Shown: positions 8,746-18,239, counted from the first letter of the stretch. The stretch: 37,862 nt of DNA from an uncultured Pseudomonadales bacterium (GCA_938084925.1 CALKFY010000004.1:1-37862), one strand, 5' to 3'. Translations and numbers: made by a program. The notes: generated by a model from the letters alone, not told the origin.

Positions 8746-9267
8746 ATGACTGAACAGCTGCAACAAGACGAGCAGTTTATGGCGCAAGCCATGGATTTAG
8801 CTCGTCAAGCAGCTGAGCAGGGTGAAGTACCAGTGGGGGCTTTGGTTGTAAAGCAAGGTCAAGTTATTGGCCGCGGTTACAACCAGCCTATAGGCCAACA
8901 TGATCCCTGTGCCCATGCTGAGATTATGGCTTTACGAGAAGCCGCTCAGCATGAGCAAAACTACCGTCTGCCAGGGTGCCAGCTTTATGTCACTTTGGAG
9001 CCGTGTACCATGTGTGTGGGGGCGATTGTGCATGCCCGCATAGATCGCTTGGTATATGCCGCAACAGAGCCAAAATCTGGGGTAGTTGAAAGTAATCTAA
9101 GATTACTGCAAGCAACACATTTTAACCATCTTGTCGAAGTGCAAGCTGGGGTGCTGGGCCAAGAGTCCAGTCAATTATTAAGTAATTTTTTTAAACAGCG
9201 TCGCTTGCAACACAAAGCGACCAAGGCTGCCGCTCAGCAGGCTGCAGCTCAGGAATCTATCCTTTAG
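8746..9267 (+). CDS. tadA: tRNA-specific adenosine deaminase
   Basis: TadA converts adenosine 34 to inosine in the anticodon of tRNA-Arg(ACG). The 173-residue protein carries the zinc deaminase signature: the zinc ligand His57 and proton-shuttle Glu59 in PCAHAEIMALREA, and zinc ligands Cys87 and Cys90 in EPCTMCVGAIVHARIDRLVYAA. The FFKQRR segment near residue 150 is typical of TadA. The last 20 or so residues are an Ala/Gln-rich tail. It lies 9 bases after guaA and 9 bases before purL, so the three genes form one unit. The ribosome binding site is weak, suggesting translational coupling to guaA. Confidence 0.96.
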   Translation: MTEQLQQDEQFMAQAMDLARQAAEQGEVPVGALVVKQGQVIGRGYNQPIGQHDPCAHAEIMALREAAQHEQNYRLPGCQLYVTLEPCTMCVGAIVHARIDRLVYAATEPKSGVVESNLRLLQATHFNHLVEVQAGVLGQESSQLLSNFFKQRRLQHKATKAAAQQAAAQESIL

Positions 9268-9276
9268 AGGCTATCT

Positions 9277-12200
9277 ATGCTGACTTTACGTGGTGCTCCC
9301 GCTCTTTCTGATTTCCGTCAACAAAAGCTATTGGCTGAATTACAAGCCGAATTGCCAAGTGTGACTGGTGTGTATGGTGAGTTTATGCACTTTGCCAATA
9401 CCAGTGCTGATTTGACGATTGCAGAACAAGAGGTATTACAAACTATCCTACGTTACGGTCCTTCTGCCGAAGTAGAAGCGCTTACCGATGCTAGTTTGGT
9501 AATGGTTGTACCACGCCTGGGTACGATTTCTCCTTGGTCCAGTAAAGCCAGCGATATTGCCCACAACTGTGGTCTAGAAAAAGTACAACGTCTAGAACGT
9601 GGTATTGCCTACTATCTACGCGGTGAATTGAATGCTGCACAACTAGAGCAAGCTGCTGCTGTGTTGCATGACCGCATGGTGGAACAGGTGCTGCCAAGCA
9701 TCGAAGCTGCTGCTGGTTTGTTCGAGCAATCTGAGCCAGCACCAATGACGGCTGTTGATGTACTAGGTGGCGGTCGTCCAGCCTTAGAGGCGGCTAACGT
9801 CAATTTAGGTTTGGCCCTAGCCGAAGACGAAATCGACTACCTAGTTGATGCTTTCAAGGAGCTAGGTCGTAACCCTACTGACGTAGAGCTAATGATGTTT
9901 GCCCAAGCAAACTCTGAGCACTGCCGTCACAAAATATTTAACGCAAGCTGGACCATTGATGGCGTTGATCAAGACCGATCCTTGTTCAAGATGATCAAAA
10001 ACACCAATGAGCTCAACGGCCAAGGTGTTTTGTCTGCTTATGTTGATAACGCTTCTGTTATCGCTGGTCACAAGGGCGGTCGTTTCTTCCCTCAAGCCGC
10101 TGACCAAGAATACGCCTACCATCAAGAAGACGTACATATCTTAATGAAGGTGGAAACCCATAACCACCCCACGGCCATTGCTCCTCACGCCGGTGCAGCG
10201 ACTGGTTCTGGTGGCGAAATCCGTGACGAAGGTGCTACGGGTAAGGGTTCCAAGCCAAAGGCGGGCCTTACGGGTTATTCCGTATCTAACTTGCAGATTC
10301 CAGGCTTCGAACAGCCATGGGAAGACAACTACGGCAAGCCAGAACGTATCGTTTCCGCTTTGGATATCATGCTAGAAGGTCCTATTGGTGGTGCTGCATT
10401 TAACAACGAATTTGGCCGTCCAGCCTTGAACGGTTATTTCCGTACTTTTGAGGCCAAGGTGCCTGGTGTAGACGGTGATGAAGTACGTGGTTACCACAAG
10501 CCCATTATGATTGCTGGCGGTTTGGGTAACATACGTGCCGATGATGTTGAAAAGGGTGAAATTGGCGTTGGCTTTAAGTTAATTTGCCTAGGTGGCCCGG
10601 CCATGCAAATTGGTTTGGGTGGCGGTGCTGCTTCTTCCATGGCCTCGGGTGCTAGTGCCGCGGACTTGGACTTCGCCTCCGTACAGCGTGAAAACCCAGA
10701 ACTAGAACGCCGTTGTCAGGAAGTAATTGACCGCTGTTGGCAGGCCGGAAGCGACAACCCTATCGCCTTTATCCACGATGTGGGTGCTGGCGGCTTGTCT
10801 AATGCCTTCCCAGAATTAGTTAAGGACGGCGGCCGTGGTGGTAACTTTGGTTTGCGTAACATCAACAACGATGAGCCAGGCATGTCGCCATTGGCTATCT
10901 GGTGTAACGAAGCCCAAGAACGTTATGTTATGGCTGTAGCGCCAGAGAACTTGGCCTTGTTTGAACAATTGTGTGAGCGTGAGCGCTGCCCCTATGCCAT
11001 CGTCGGTGAAGCCACTGAAGAGCATCATCTAACTTTGGGTGATACTCACTTTGAAAATAATCCAGTTGATCTGCCTATGTCGGTATTGTTTGGCAAACCG
11101 CCAAAGATGCACCGCGATGTAGAAACTAACGAACCTGAATTACTTAGCTTCAATGCCGAAGGCATTGAGCTAGCTGATGCCGCACAACGCGTATTGAGCT
11201 TACCAACTGTGGCGAGTAAGAGCTTCTTGATCACTATTGGTGACCGTTCTATTACTGGCATGGTAGCTGGTGAACAGATGGTTGGTCCTTGGCAGGTGCC
11301 GGTAGGCAACTGTGCTGTGACGACCACTGCTCTTGATACTTACACTGGTGAAGTGATGGCCATGGGTGAGCGTACGCCGCTAGCCTTGATCGATGCCCCA
11401 GCTTCTGGCCGTATGGCTATTGGCGAAACCATTACCAACATGGCCGGCACGCAGATTGCCGATCTTGGCGATATCCGCTTGTCAGCCAACTGGATGTCCC
11501 CAGCGGGCTACCCAGGCGAAGATGCCAAGCTGTATGAAACGGTGAAGGCGGTGGGTATGGAATTGTGCCCAGTCTTGGGTATTTCCATCCCCGTAGGTAA
11601 AGACTCCATGTCCATGCGTACCGTATGGAACGACGAAGGCGAAGACAAGAGTGTGACCTCACCTGTGTCCTTGGTGATTTCTGGCTTTGCCCCAGTGGAA
11701 GATGTACGCAAGTCTTTAACTCCACAGCTACGCACTGACCAAGGTGAAACGGATTTGATTTTGGTTGATCTAGGTAATGGTCAGAACCGCATGGGTGGTT
11801 CGGCCTTGGCACAAGTGTTTAAGCAACTTGGTGATACCGCGCCAGATGTTGATGATGCGGAAGACCTAAAGGGCTTGTTCAGCGCTATCCAAGGTCTTAA
11901 CGAAGCTGATTTGTTGTTGGCTTACCATGACCGTGCTGACGGTGGTTTGTTAACCACCCTGGCAGAAATGGCCTTTGCTGGCCACACAGGTCTAGATATT
12001 GAAATGAGCGCTTTGGTTGCTGATGCTGGTGAGCTATTACCAAGCTTGTTTACCGAAGAACTAGGTGTGGTTGTGCAAGTACGTCAAGCTGATACGGCTG
12101 AAGTATTGCGTCAGTTCAGTGCTGCCGGTCTTGCCGAGCAGAGCCACGTCATTGGTAGTCTTAACGATGACGACCAAATCCGCTTCACCCTAGAAGGTGA

Positions 12201-13176
12201 AGAAGTGCTAGTTGATTCGCGTGTAGATTGGCAGCGTACCTGGGCAGAAACCAGCTACCGCTTGCAAGCCATGCGAGACAATGCCAACTGTGCGCAACAA
12301 GAGTTTGACCGTATCCTTGATGCTAGCGACCCAGGTCTAAATGCATCCTTGTCTTACGATCCATCAGAAGACGTAGCGGCTGACTTAATTGCTAGTGGCA
12401 AGCGTCCACAAGTTGCCATCTTGCGTGAGCAGGGTGTTAACGGTCAGGTAGAAATGGCGGCCGCTTTCGACCGTGCAGGCTTTGCTTGTACCGACGTGCA
12501 CATGAGTGACATCTTGTCCGGCCGTCGTCAGCTAAGTGAATTTGTAGGTCTGGTGGCTTGCGGTGGTTTCTCCTACGGAGACGTACTTGGCGCCGGTGAA
12601 GGTTGGGCTAAGTCCATCTTGTTTAATGCTGGTGCGCGTCAGCAATTTGCCGACTTCTTTGCCCGTGAAGATACCTTTGCTCTAGGTGTATGTAACGGTT
12701 GCCAGATGCTGTCTAACTTGCATGAACTAATTCCAGGTGCGCAGCACTGGCCGCACTTTGTACGTAACCAGTCTGAGCAATTTGAAGGCCGTACAGCGCT
12801 AGTTCAGGTGCAAGAATCTGATTCTGTATTCCTACAAGGTATGGCCGGTTCTCATATGCCGATTGCTATTGCCCATGGCGAAGGTCATGCCGAGTTCGCC
12901 AGCGCTGATGAGCGTGCCGCGTGTGATGCAGCTGGTCAAATTGCTTTGCGCTTTGTGGATAACAACGGCATGACAACCGAAACCTATCCGGCTAACCCAA
13001 ATGGCTCGGTTGACGGTATTACCGGCCTTACCGCTGCCAACGGCCGTGTGACTATCATGATGCCACATCCAGAGCGTGTATATCGTAGCTTGCAGAATTC
13101 TTGGGCGCCAGATGAGTGGGCCGAAGATGGTGCGTGGATGCGCATGTTCAGAAACGCCAGAACCTGGGTTGGGTAA
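9277..13176 (+). CDS. purL: Phosphoribosylformylglycinamidine synthase
   Basis: This is the single-chain PurL of gammaproteobacteria. It converts FGAR, glutamine and ATP to FGAM in the fourth step of purine synthesis. At 1299 residues it is about the size of the E. coli enzyme (1295). Recognisable parts are the [11 protein letters not shown] and [27 protein letters not shown] signatures of the synthetase domain, and the C-terminal class I glutaminase with nucleophile Cys1139 in GVCNGCQML and the catalytic HPERVYR. AGAGG (9266-9270) overlaps the tadA stop codon and lies six bases from the ATG, so the genes are coupled. The sequence is intact with no frameshift. A strong terminator follows at 13238. 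Confidence 0.98.
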   Translation: MLTLRGAPALSDFRQQKLLAELQAELPSVTGVYGEFMHFANTSADLTIAEQEVLQTILRYGPSAEVEALTDASLVMVVPRLGTISPWSSKASDIAHNCGLEKVQRLERGIAYYLRGELNAAQLEQAAAVLHDRMVEQVLPSIEAAAGLFEQSEPAPMTAVDVLGGGRPALEAANVNLGLALAEDEIDYLVDAFKELGRNPTDVELMMFAQANSEHCRHKIFNASWTIDGVDQDRSLFKMIKNTNELNGQGVLSAYVDNASVIAGHKGGRFFPQAADQEYAYHQEDVHILMKVETHNHPTAIAPHAGAATGSGGEIRDEGATGKGSKPKAGLTGYSVSNLQIPGFEQPWEDNYGKPERIVSALDIMLEGPIGGAAFNNEFGRPALNGYFRTFEAKVPGVDGDEVRGYHKPIMIAGGLGNIRADDVEKGEIGVGFKLICLGGPAMQIGLGGGAASSMASGASAADLDFASVQRENPELERRCQEVIDRCWQAGSDNPIAFIHDVGAGGLSNAFPELVKDGGRGGNFGLRNINNDEPGMSPLAIWCNEAQERYVMAVAPENLALFEQLCERERCPYAIVGEATEEHHLTLGDTHFENNPVDLPMSVLFGKPPKMHRDVETNEPELLSFNAEGIELADAAQRVLSLPTVASKSFLITIGDRSITGMVAGEQMVGPWQVPVGNCAVTTTALDTYTGEVMAMGERTPLALIDAPASGRMAIGETITNMAGTQIADLGDIRLSANWMSPAGYPGEDAKLYETVKAVGMELCPVLGISIPVGKDSMSMRTVWNDEGEDKSVTSPVSLVISGFAPVEDVRKSLTPQLRTDQGETDLILVDLGNGQNRMGGSALAQVFKQLGDTAPDVDDAEDLKGLFSAIQGLNEADLLLAYHDRADGGLLTTLAEMAFAGHTGLDIEMSALVADAGELLPSLFTEELGVVVQVRQADTAEVLRQFSAAGLAEQSHVIGSLNDDDQIRFTLEGEEVLVDSRVDWQRTWAETSYRLQAMRDNANCAQQEFDRILDASDPGLNASLSYDPSEDVAADLIASGKRPQVAILREQGVNGQVEMAAAFDRAGFACTDVHMSDILSGRRQLSEFVGLVACGGFSYGDVLGAGEGWAKSILFNAGARQQFADFFAREDTFALGVCNGCQMLSNLHELIPGAQHWPHFVRNQSEQFEGRTALVQVQESDSVFLQGMAGSHMPIAIAHGEGHAEFASADERAACDAAGQIALRFVDNNGMTTETYPANPNGSVDGITGLTAANGRVTIMMPHPERVYRSLQNSWAPDEWAEDGAWMRMFRNARTWVG

Positions 13177-13237
13177 AGTTTTGTACTTTGTAGAGTTATG
13201 CTACTCCGGGGTTCTGGGGTAGTGGTGTGAAATTTAG

Positions 13238-13277
13238 AAAGAGGTAGATGGTTGATCCATCTTCCTCTTTTTTTGTT
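13238..13277. terminator. Strong terminator after purL, possibly bidirectional
   Basis: AAAGAGG-T-AGATGG pairs with CCATCT-T-CCTCTTT around a TTGAT loop, giving 13 base pairs and one T-T mismatch. It is followed by a run of T on the plus strand (TTTTTTTGTTT). It ends purL transcription and, being close to the parE stop at 13285, may also serve the leftward parDE transcript. Confidence 0.9.
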
Positions 13278-13284
13278 TAGGGTG

Positions 13285-13569
13285 TTAGGTTACATCCATG
13301 CGTTTGTGCAATATGCCGATGATGGCTATATGTTGTTTAAGTTCTTGGTAGAAGATGATGTGTTCTTCGTGTGGGTAACTACGACAGTTAATGGTGAGAT
13401 CTGTACTTAGTTTGCCAAGTTTCGGGTTTTGACTAAGTAACAGCAGTTTATTATCTATAGCTCTAAGGTATTTATTGCGCCGATTTATGCCCCAGTTTTG
13501 TTCGGAGTAGCTGGCGACATGGTGTAAATCTGCTAAAGCTCTAGGTGTTAATTGATAAGTATTTTGCAT
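13285..13569 (-). CDS. parE: ParE-type toxin of a type II toxin-antitoxin pair
   Basis: This 94-residue protein belongs to the RelE/ParE superfamily. It begins YQLTPRALADLHHVASYSEQNWG, has a central NPKLGK segment, and ends with strands SYPHEEHIIFYQ and IAIIGILHKRMD, which is the usual ParE layout. ParE toxins typically poison DNA gyrase and the cognate ParD blocks them; toxicity here is inferred, not shown. An AAAGGA ribosome binding site precedes the ATG. It lies 23 bases after parD in the same direction, the expected antitoxin-first order, and the length is full for the family. Confidence 0.9.
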   Translation of the reverse strand: MQNTYQLTPRALADLHHVASYSEQNWGINRRNKYLRAIDNKLLLLSQNPKLGKLSTDLTINCRSYPHEEHIIFYQELKQHIAIIGILHKRMDVT

Positions 13570-13592
13570 GCAAATCCTTTTGTATGCTCGGT

Positions 13593-13835
13593 TTAGCTAT
13601 CTAGCTCTCCAATAAACTGGCCCATTTGGAAGTTCTCAATTAAATCACCATTGGTCGCTTGGTTGGCACCTTCGGCTAGGTGTGTTTCAAGTAGTTTCAA
13701 CTTCAAATTGCGGGCCTCTAGAGTGCGTAAGGCATCGCGTACTACTTCGCTGGCGGAGCCGTATTTGCCGCTTTTCACTTCGGTTTTTATAAATGTATCC
13801 CAGTGGGGGCCCAGACTTAAACTGGTAGTCGCCAT
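13593..13835 (-). CDS. parD: ParD-type antitoxin
   Basis: This 80-residue protein matches the ParD/CC2985 antitoxin family: an N-terminal ribbon-helix-helix DNA-binding region (TSLSLGPHWDTFIKTEV, then SGKYGSASEVVRDALRTLE) and a C-terminal tail that would wrap the toxin. As first gene of the pair it should both neutralise ParE and repress the operon. The promoter directly upstream carries overlapping palindromes (13861-13884), which supports autoregulation. Confidence 0.9.
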   Translation of the reverse strand: MATTSLSLGPHWDTFIKTEVKSGKYGSASEVVRDALRTLEARNLKLKLLETHLAEGANQATNGDLIENFQMGQFIGELDS

Positions 13836-13860
13836 GTTTTTATTCCAGTTATTCAGATTT

Positions 13861-13899
13861 ATTCATATTGAATATAGTATTCAAAGTAAATATTTGCAA
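13861..13899 (-). promoter_or_regulatory. parDE promoter with overlapping palindromic operator
   Basis: Read on the minus strand, TTGCAA (13899-13894) and TATATT (13876-13871) are separated by exactly 17 bases. The palindrome TTGAATA-TAG-TATTCAA (13868-13884) covers the -10 box and part of the spacer, and the overlapping palindrome ATTCA-TAT-TGAAT (13861-13873) shares its left arm. This gives a row of alternating ATTC/GAAT half-sites, as expected for a ribbon-helix-helix repressor such as ParD. Confidence 0.75.
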
Positions 13900-13950
13900 T
13901 CATGTGAATGAGTTAACTTCAATTTTCTTAGTTTTTGGTTATTAAATATT

Positions 13951-14589
13951 ATGAGTTTGAAAGTCGAAATTATTCCCGTTACAGCGTTTCAGCAAAATTG
14001 TTCTTTGGTGTGGTGCGATAGCACTATGGAAGGGGCATTGGTTGATCCCGGAGGTGATAAAGATCTACTGATGGAGCGGGTTGCTTATCATGGTGTTAAG
14101 CTGACGCAATTGTTGATTACCCACGCACACATTGATCATGCTGGTGCGGCGGCGGATATATCTGAGTCATTGGATATTCCCGTTATTGGCCCCCATGAAG
14201 CCGATCAATTTTGGATTGATCAGTTGGATGATCAATCACGTATGTTCCAATTTCCTGAGTCGCGGCCATTTGTGCCAAGCCGTTGGTTAACCCAAGGTGA
14301 CGAGGTGCAGGTGGGTAAAGAAACCATGAGTGTAATGCATTGTCCTGGTCATACACCAGGTCATGTGGTTTTTTATCATGCTCAGATGGGCGTGTTGTTT
14401 GTGGGCGATGTGTTGTTTCAAAACTCCATCGGTCGTACGGACTTTCCTCAAGGCGATCACGCTACCCTAATTCAGTCCATTACTGATAATTTGCTGGTGC
14501 TGGATGATGACGTGCAGTTTGTGCCGGGTCATGGTCCTATGTCGAGCATTGGTCAAGAACGTGTTAGCAACCCTTATTTGAAGGCTTAA
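13951..14589 (+). CDS. gloC: Type II glyoxalase II-like metallo-beta-lactamase hydrolase (YcbL)
   Basis: This 212-residue protein closely follows E. coli YcbL/GloC over its whole length: the start IIPVTAFQQNCSLVWC, the metal motif THAHIDH (His58, His60, Asp62, His63), the third metal region HCPGHTPGHVVFY, the GDVLF loop, and FVPGHGPMS near the end. GloC hydrolyses S-lactoylglutathione to lactate and glutathione in methylglyoxal detoxification. No Shine-Dalgarno sequence is visible before the ATG, where the sequence is very AT-rich. It is divergent from parD, sharing a 115-base gap, and its stop overlaps the convergent Nudix gene by four bases. Confidence 0.92.
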   Translation: MSLKVEIIPVTAFQQNCSLVWCDSTMEGALVDPGGDKDLLMERVAYHGVKLTQLLITHAHIDHAGAAADISESLDIPVIGPHEADQFWIDQLDDQSRMFQFPESRPFVPSRWLTQGDEVQVGKETMSVMHCPGHTPGHVVFYHAQMGVLFVGDVLFQNSIGRTDFPQGDHATLIQSITDNLLVLDDDVQFVPGHGPMSSIGQERVSNPYLKA

Positions 14590-15110
14590 AACTCCAAATG
14601 GTGAAGCTGGTATAGACCAGCTTTGCGGTCAGCAAAAAATCGCTTTAAGGTTTGCTTTACGGTACCAAAAGCGATTTCATCCCAAGGTATATCTGCTTCA
14701 CTATATAAGCCTACTTCGCTACTTTCTGAGGTCGGGCCACAGTCTTCGCTGGGCATGGTTGCAAGATAAAACATGTGCACCTGATTGATGCGTGGCACAT
14801 TACAGATACTAAATAATTCCCCTACGGTTACATCAGCTTGAGATTCTTCAATAGTTTCGCGCCAGGCACCTTGCAGGGTGGTTTCCCCATTTTCCATGAA
14901 TCCAGCAGGCAGGGTCCAGTAGCCAAGTCGTGGCTCGATAGAACGTTTGCACAGTAATATCTTGTCGCCGTACACAGGGATACTGCCAGCGATGATGCGT
15001 GGGTTTTCATAGAAAATGATATCGCAGGAAGAGCACATAAAGCGTTCACGATTGTCGCCGGCAGGAATGGTGGTGACAATGTCGGCTCGACAATGGCTGC
15101 AGTACTTCAT
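14586..15110 (-). CDS. Nudix hydrolase with N-terminal zinc ribbon
   Basis: This 174-residue protein has a four-cysteine zinc ribbon (Cys4, Cys7, Cys26, Cys29) followed by a Nudix domain. The Nudix box runs from Gly70 to Ala92 with metal ligands in RETIEE (Arg84, Glu85, Glu88, Glu89); the usual Gly near its end is Gln91. The ribbon-plus-Nudix layout resembles NADH pyrophosphatase relatives and ADP-ribose pyrophosphatases, so a nucleotide diphosphate substrate is likely, but which one cannot be read from the sequence. The ATG at 15110 is preferred to the GTG at 15119, because that GTG overlaps the ribosome binding site AGGTG. The stop overlaps gloC by four bases. Confidence 0.88.
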   Translation of the reverse strand: MKYCSHCRADIVTTIPAGDNRERFMCSSCDIIFYENPRIIAGSIPVYGDKILLCKRSIEPRLGYWTLPAGFMENGETTLQGAWRETIEESQADVTVGELFSICNVPRINQVHMFYLATMPSEDCGPTSESSEVGLYSEADIPWDEIAFGTVKQTLKRFFADRKAGLYQLHHLEF

Positions 15111-15206
15111 GTGTAACACCTGGCGCAGATAATTAGTTGCTAATATTGTAGAATAAACAAGTTGGTCGATATAGTTATAATTGGGAAAAGCGGAATAAAA
15201 TCCACT

Positions 15207-15803
15207 ATGTACGAGTTTTTAAGTCAAAAAATGTCCTCTTTGCCTGCGAGGCGCCTAGAGATTGCTGGGCAAAAGCCTGCTGCAGTGCTTTTGGCTGTGA
15301 CTGACGATTTAGAAAATCCACAAATTATTCTCACCCAGCGATCTATGAATCTTTCTACGCACCAAGGTCAGGTGGCTTTTCCCGGCGGCAAGTGTGATGA
15401 AGAGGATGCCGATGATGCGGCCACAGCTTTGCGTGAAGCCCATGAAGAAGTAGCGTTGTTACCCTCGTCTGTAAAAGTAGTCGGTAACTTAGGACAGGTG
15501 TATTCACGCCATGGTTTTGTAGTGACCCCAGTTGTCGGTGTGATTAATGCGTCTGTACTCAGTGATTTAAAAGCTAATCCTGATGAACTAGATCATGTCT
15601 TTTGTGTGCCTTTGGACTTCTTCCTTAATGATACGCCGCAGATGCGCCAAGTAGAAATGCTGCCAGGCTACTATCAGGTGCCTACTTTTCAGTTTGGTGA
15701 GTTCACCATCTGGGGTATGACAGCCTTTGTGCTAGCAGAGTTTTTCAATCATGTGTATGATGCCGGCTTCGACATCCAGCGACAACCTAAGCGAATAAGG
15801 TGA
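15207..15803 (+). CDS. nudL: NudL-type CoA pyrophosphatase
   Basis: The protein has the NudL/UPF0035 signature LTQRSMNLSTHQGQVAFPGG (residues 42-61), directly followed by a Nudix box with REAHEEV (Arg76, Glu77, Glu80, Glu81), and the later VTPVVGVI and FTIWGMTAFVL segments typical of CoA-type Nudix enzymes. These cleave CoA to phosphopantetheine and 3',5'-ADP. At 198 residues it fits the family (E. coli 192). The start is uncertain: ATG 15207 gives the usual length, but a TTG at 15162 is in frame and no strong ribosome binding site favours either. The downstream DUF1289 gene is ten bases away and likely co-transcribed. Confidence 0.9.
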   Translation: MYEFLSQKMSSLPARRLEIAGQKPAAVLLAVTDDLENPQIILTQRSMNLSTHQGQVAFPGGKCDEEDADDAATALREAHEEVALLPSSVKVVGNLGQVYSRHGFVVTPVVGVINASVLSDLKANPDELDHVFCVPLDFFLNDTPQMRQVEMLPGYYQVPTFQFGEFTIWGMTAFVLAEFFNHVYDAGFDIQRQPKRIR

Positions 15804-15812
15804 GTAGCCATC

Positions 15813-16001
15813 ATGAGCACCGAAAAGCCCATCAAGTCCCCCTGTGTAAACGTATGCTATCTAGATGACAAGGATATTTGTCAGGGTTGTTACCGCAGCA
15901 GCGAAGAAATCACTCAGTGGATGCGTCTGGACAATGAGGGGCGTCGTGAAATTCTAAAAAAGGTAGCTGAGCGCGAAGCGTCCAGCCCGTTTGTTAGCTA
16001 G
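15813..16001 (+). CDS. DUF1289 family small cysteine protein
   Basis: This 62-residue protein shows the DUF1289 pattern SPCVNVCYLDDKDICQGCYRSSEEITQW, with four cysteines in CxxxC and CxxC that may bind zinc or an iron-sulfur cluster. The function of the family is unknown; E. coli YdhL is a relative. AAGG overlaps the end of nudL and lies 12 bases from the ATG. The pairing of a DUF1289 gene with a CoA-type Nudix gene suggests one operon. Confidence 0.88.
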   Translation: MSTEKPIKSPCVNVCYLDDKDICQGCYRSSEEITQWMRLDNEGRREILKKVAEREASSPFVS

Positions 16002-16016
16002 CCTTGGTTTGATTCG

Positions 16017-16064
16017 TGTAGGTCGGGATTTATTCCGAAAAGTCGGACTGAAGTCCGACCTACA
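16017..16064. repeat. REP palindrome pair (TGTAGGTCGG family)
   Basis: The outer arms TGTAGGTCGG (16017-16026) and CCGACCTACA (16055-16064) are exact inverted repeats. Inside are a decayed hairpin TCGGGA/TTCCGA and a perfect one, GTCGGACT-GA-AGTCCGAC (16042-16059). It lies between the DUF1289 and corB 3' ends, where it could help end both convergent transcripts. Confidence 0.85.
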
Positions 16065-16070
16065 TTCGGC

Positions 16071-17372
16071 CTACATGGGTTGGTTTTCTTCACTCAGGTC
16101 TCGCATTGCTTGGCGTCGAATGCGAGCTGTCTTTATGAAGTTATCTTTGATTTGCACGGTCTCTATTAAGTAGGGGCCTAGCTGCAAGCAAACATTGTTT
16201 TGTGGGATTTCTTCCAGGCTTTCGGTGATCAGGCCGTTTAAGGTTTTTGGTCCATCAACAGGTAGGTCCCAATTCAAGGCCTTGTTTACGTCACGAATGG
16301 TGGCGGTACCATCGACAAAATAAGAACCATCTTCCTGCGGATGGATATCTTCATTGTCGGCATCTTGATCTTCGGCCATATCACCAACAATTTCTTCTAG
16401 AATATCTTCCAAGGTAGTTAAACCTTGGATGTCGCCGTATTCATCAACGACTAGCGCCATCCAGTGGCGTGCTTTTTGGAAGTTTAAAAGCTGCGTATTG
16501 AGGGCGGTGCTCTCGGGAATGAAGTATGGCTCTCTAGATAAATTGAGTAGGTCTTCTTTGCTTGGATTACTCATTTGCAGCAACGGTAAAATCTGACGTA
16601 CGTGGATAACGCCCACTATATCATTCAGTTCATCTTGATATAAAGGTAGGCGCGTATGTGGGCTTTGGCTAATGGTTGCCAAAATGCTGTCGATGTCGTC
16701 ATTAATATCGATGCCCACGATTTCGTTGCGCGGAATCATTACATCTTCGACCGTCACGCTTTCTAGATCCAAGATGCTAAGCAGCATGGACTGGTTGCGT
16801 CGCGGAATCAAAGCGCCCGCTTCGTTTACGATGGTGCGTAGTTCTTCGGTGCTCAGATGATCATTGGATTGGGCGTTGGCGTTAAAGCCTAGCAGGCGCA
16901 GTAGGCCGTTGCAGATAGTGTTAACGATCCATACGAATGGGTACAGGATGGCCAGTAGTGGGCGTAATATTAGGGAAGCAGGAAAGGCAACCTGTTCTGG
17001 CTTAAGTGCTGCTACAGTCTTAGGTGTGACTTCGGCAAAAATCAAAATCACCAAGGTAAGTGCCGCTGTAGCTACTGCAACACCAGCATCGCCCATGAGG
17101 CGTAAGGCAATCATGGTGGCGATAGCTGAAGCTAAGATATTAACAAAGTTATTACCGATCAGGATGACGCCAATAAGGCGGTCCGGGCGCTGTAATAATT
17201 TTGCCGCGCGCATGGCTCCCCGGTGCTTCTGTTTCACCAAGTGGCGTAGGCGGTAGCGGTTCAGGGACATCATTCCAGTTTCGGAGCTGGAAAAGAAGGC
17301 TGATAAGAAAATCAGGAAGACGAGGCTAGCAAATAGATAGCCTATGGGAATCTCGCTCAATGCGTGGTTCAC
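16071..17372 (-). CDS. corB: CorB/YfjD-type membrane protein (DUF21, CBS pair, CorC_HlyC domain)
   Basis: This 433-residue protein has the layout of the CNNM/CorB family: an N-terminal DUF21 region with about four membrane segments (residues 9-28, 66-90, 95-125, 130-160; FFSSSETGMMSLNRYRLRHLV and FAEVTPK are signatures), two CBS domains (about 205-325, with RNEIVGID, TRLPLYQ and VVDEYGDIQGLTTLEDILEEIVGD) and a C-terminal CorC_HlyC domain. CorB proteins take part in Mg2+ or Co2+ export or homeostasis. It lies 75 bases after ypjD on the same strand, as the yfjD/ypjD pair does next to ffh in E. coli and relatives. Confidence 0.92.
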   Translation of the reverse strand: MNHALSEIPIGYLFASLVFLIFLSAFFSSSETGMMSLNRYRLRHLVKQKHRGAMRAAKLLQRPDRLIGVILIGNNFVNILASAIATMIALRLMGDAGVAVATAALTLVILIFAEVTPKTVAALKPEQVAFPASLILRPLLAILYPFVWIVNTICNGLLRLLGFNANAQSNDHLSTEELRTIVNEAGALIPRRNQSMLLSILDLESVTVEDVMIPRNEIVGIDINDDIDSILATISQSPHTRLPLYQDELNDIVGVIHVRQILPLLQMSNPSKEDLLNLSREPYFIPESTALNTQLLNFQKARHWMALVVDEYGDIQGLTTLEDILEEIVGDMAEDQDADNEDIHPQEDGSYFVDGTATIRDVNKALNWDLPVDGPKTLNGLITESLEEIPQNNVCLQLGPYLIETVQIKDNFIKTARIRRQAMRDLSEENQPM

Positions 17373-17447
17373 CTGTATTAGTAATTGGCTTTAGATTTTT
17401 ATGCTTGTAGGGCTGGCTGTCAAGGAATAATTGCGCTGTAGGCTGAA

Positions 17448-18239
17448 TTACAGCAGATACTCAATAACTAGCTTAGAGCCGAAATAGGCCAGTAGTAACA
17501 ATCCAAAGCCTGTTAAGGTCCAGCGAATAGCTGTGCGGCCGCGCCAGCCGAAGCGATAATGGCCTACTAGTAAGGAGGCAAATATTACCCAGGCGCTGAC
17601 GGAAAGGGCTGTTTTGTGTACTACCTGCTGGGCAAACATATCATCCATATAAATGAAGCCAGTGGCCAAGCCTAGGGTCAGCATAATGATGCCAGTGGCT
17701 AATAATTCGAACAACAGGCTTTCCATGGTTTGCAGTGGTGGCAGGCTGCGTAGCAAAAGCGATGAGTGATGGCTCTTTAACACTGTGTTCTGGTAGGCCA
17801 GGATGACGGCTTGCAAAGCTGCGACAGCAAATAAGGAATAAGCTAAAAAAGAGAAAAGAATGTGTAGCAATAGCTCAATGGCATAGGCCATAGGGGCTGC
17901 TGTAGGCGGTGTAAAGATAGCAAATGCTAGGCATAGCGCCGATAGAGGCATGATGACAATCAGCAGGTTGGCAGCAGGCTTACGGAAGCTGCTATATAAG
18001 ACAACGCCAGTAACGCTCCAAGCGGTCAAAGAAATCGCCGAACCTAGGTCTAATAATAGACCCTGAGCAGTAAATACATGCAGATATACTGTTAGGCTAT
18101 GGGCCAGCCAGGCAATGACGCCAACCCGGCTTGGGCGTGACTGTTGGGCAGGGCCGCTGCTTAACATCAATTGACGCTGGCGCCAGCCTCCAATGAGGTA
18201 GCCGGCTAGTGCGATTAGGCTGCTTATAGCAAATATCAT
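17448..18239 (-). CDS. ypjD: CcsA/YpjD-type cytochrome c assembly family membrane protein
   Basis: The 263 residues equal the length of E. coli YpjD. Eight hydrophobic segments can be counted, and the ELLLHILFSFLAYSLFAVAALQAV segment plus the C-terminal HKTALSVSAWVIFASLLVGHYRFGWRGR contain the conserved histidines of the CcsA/ResC haem-handling family. The typical WWD box of true CcsA proteins is not seen. The family's location next to a CorB homologue and divergent from ffh is conserved, and a role in cation homeostasis with CorB has been proposed for YpjD; a haem role is an alternative. Confidence 0.88.
   Translation of the reverse strand: MIFAISSLIALAGYLIGGWRQRQLMLSSGPAQQSRPSRVGVIAWLAHSLTVYLHVFTAQGLLLDLGSAISLTAWSVTGVVLYSSFRKPAANLLIVIMPLSALCLAFAIFTPPTAAPMAYAIELLLHILFSFLAYSLFAVAALQAVILAYQNTVLKSHHSSLLLRSLPPLQTMESLLFELLATGIIMLTLGLATGFIYMDDMFAQQVVHKTALSVSAWVIFASLLVGHYRFGWRGRTAIRWTLTGFGLLLLAYFGSKLVIEYLL

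Noticed and set aside
8329-8787. 152-codon open frame antisense to the end of guaA
   Set aside because: It is opposite conserved guaA sequence and has no recognisable domain.
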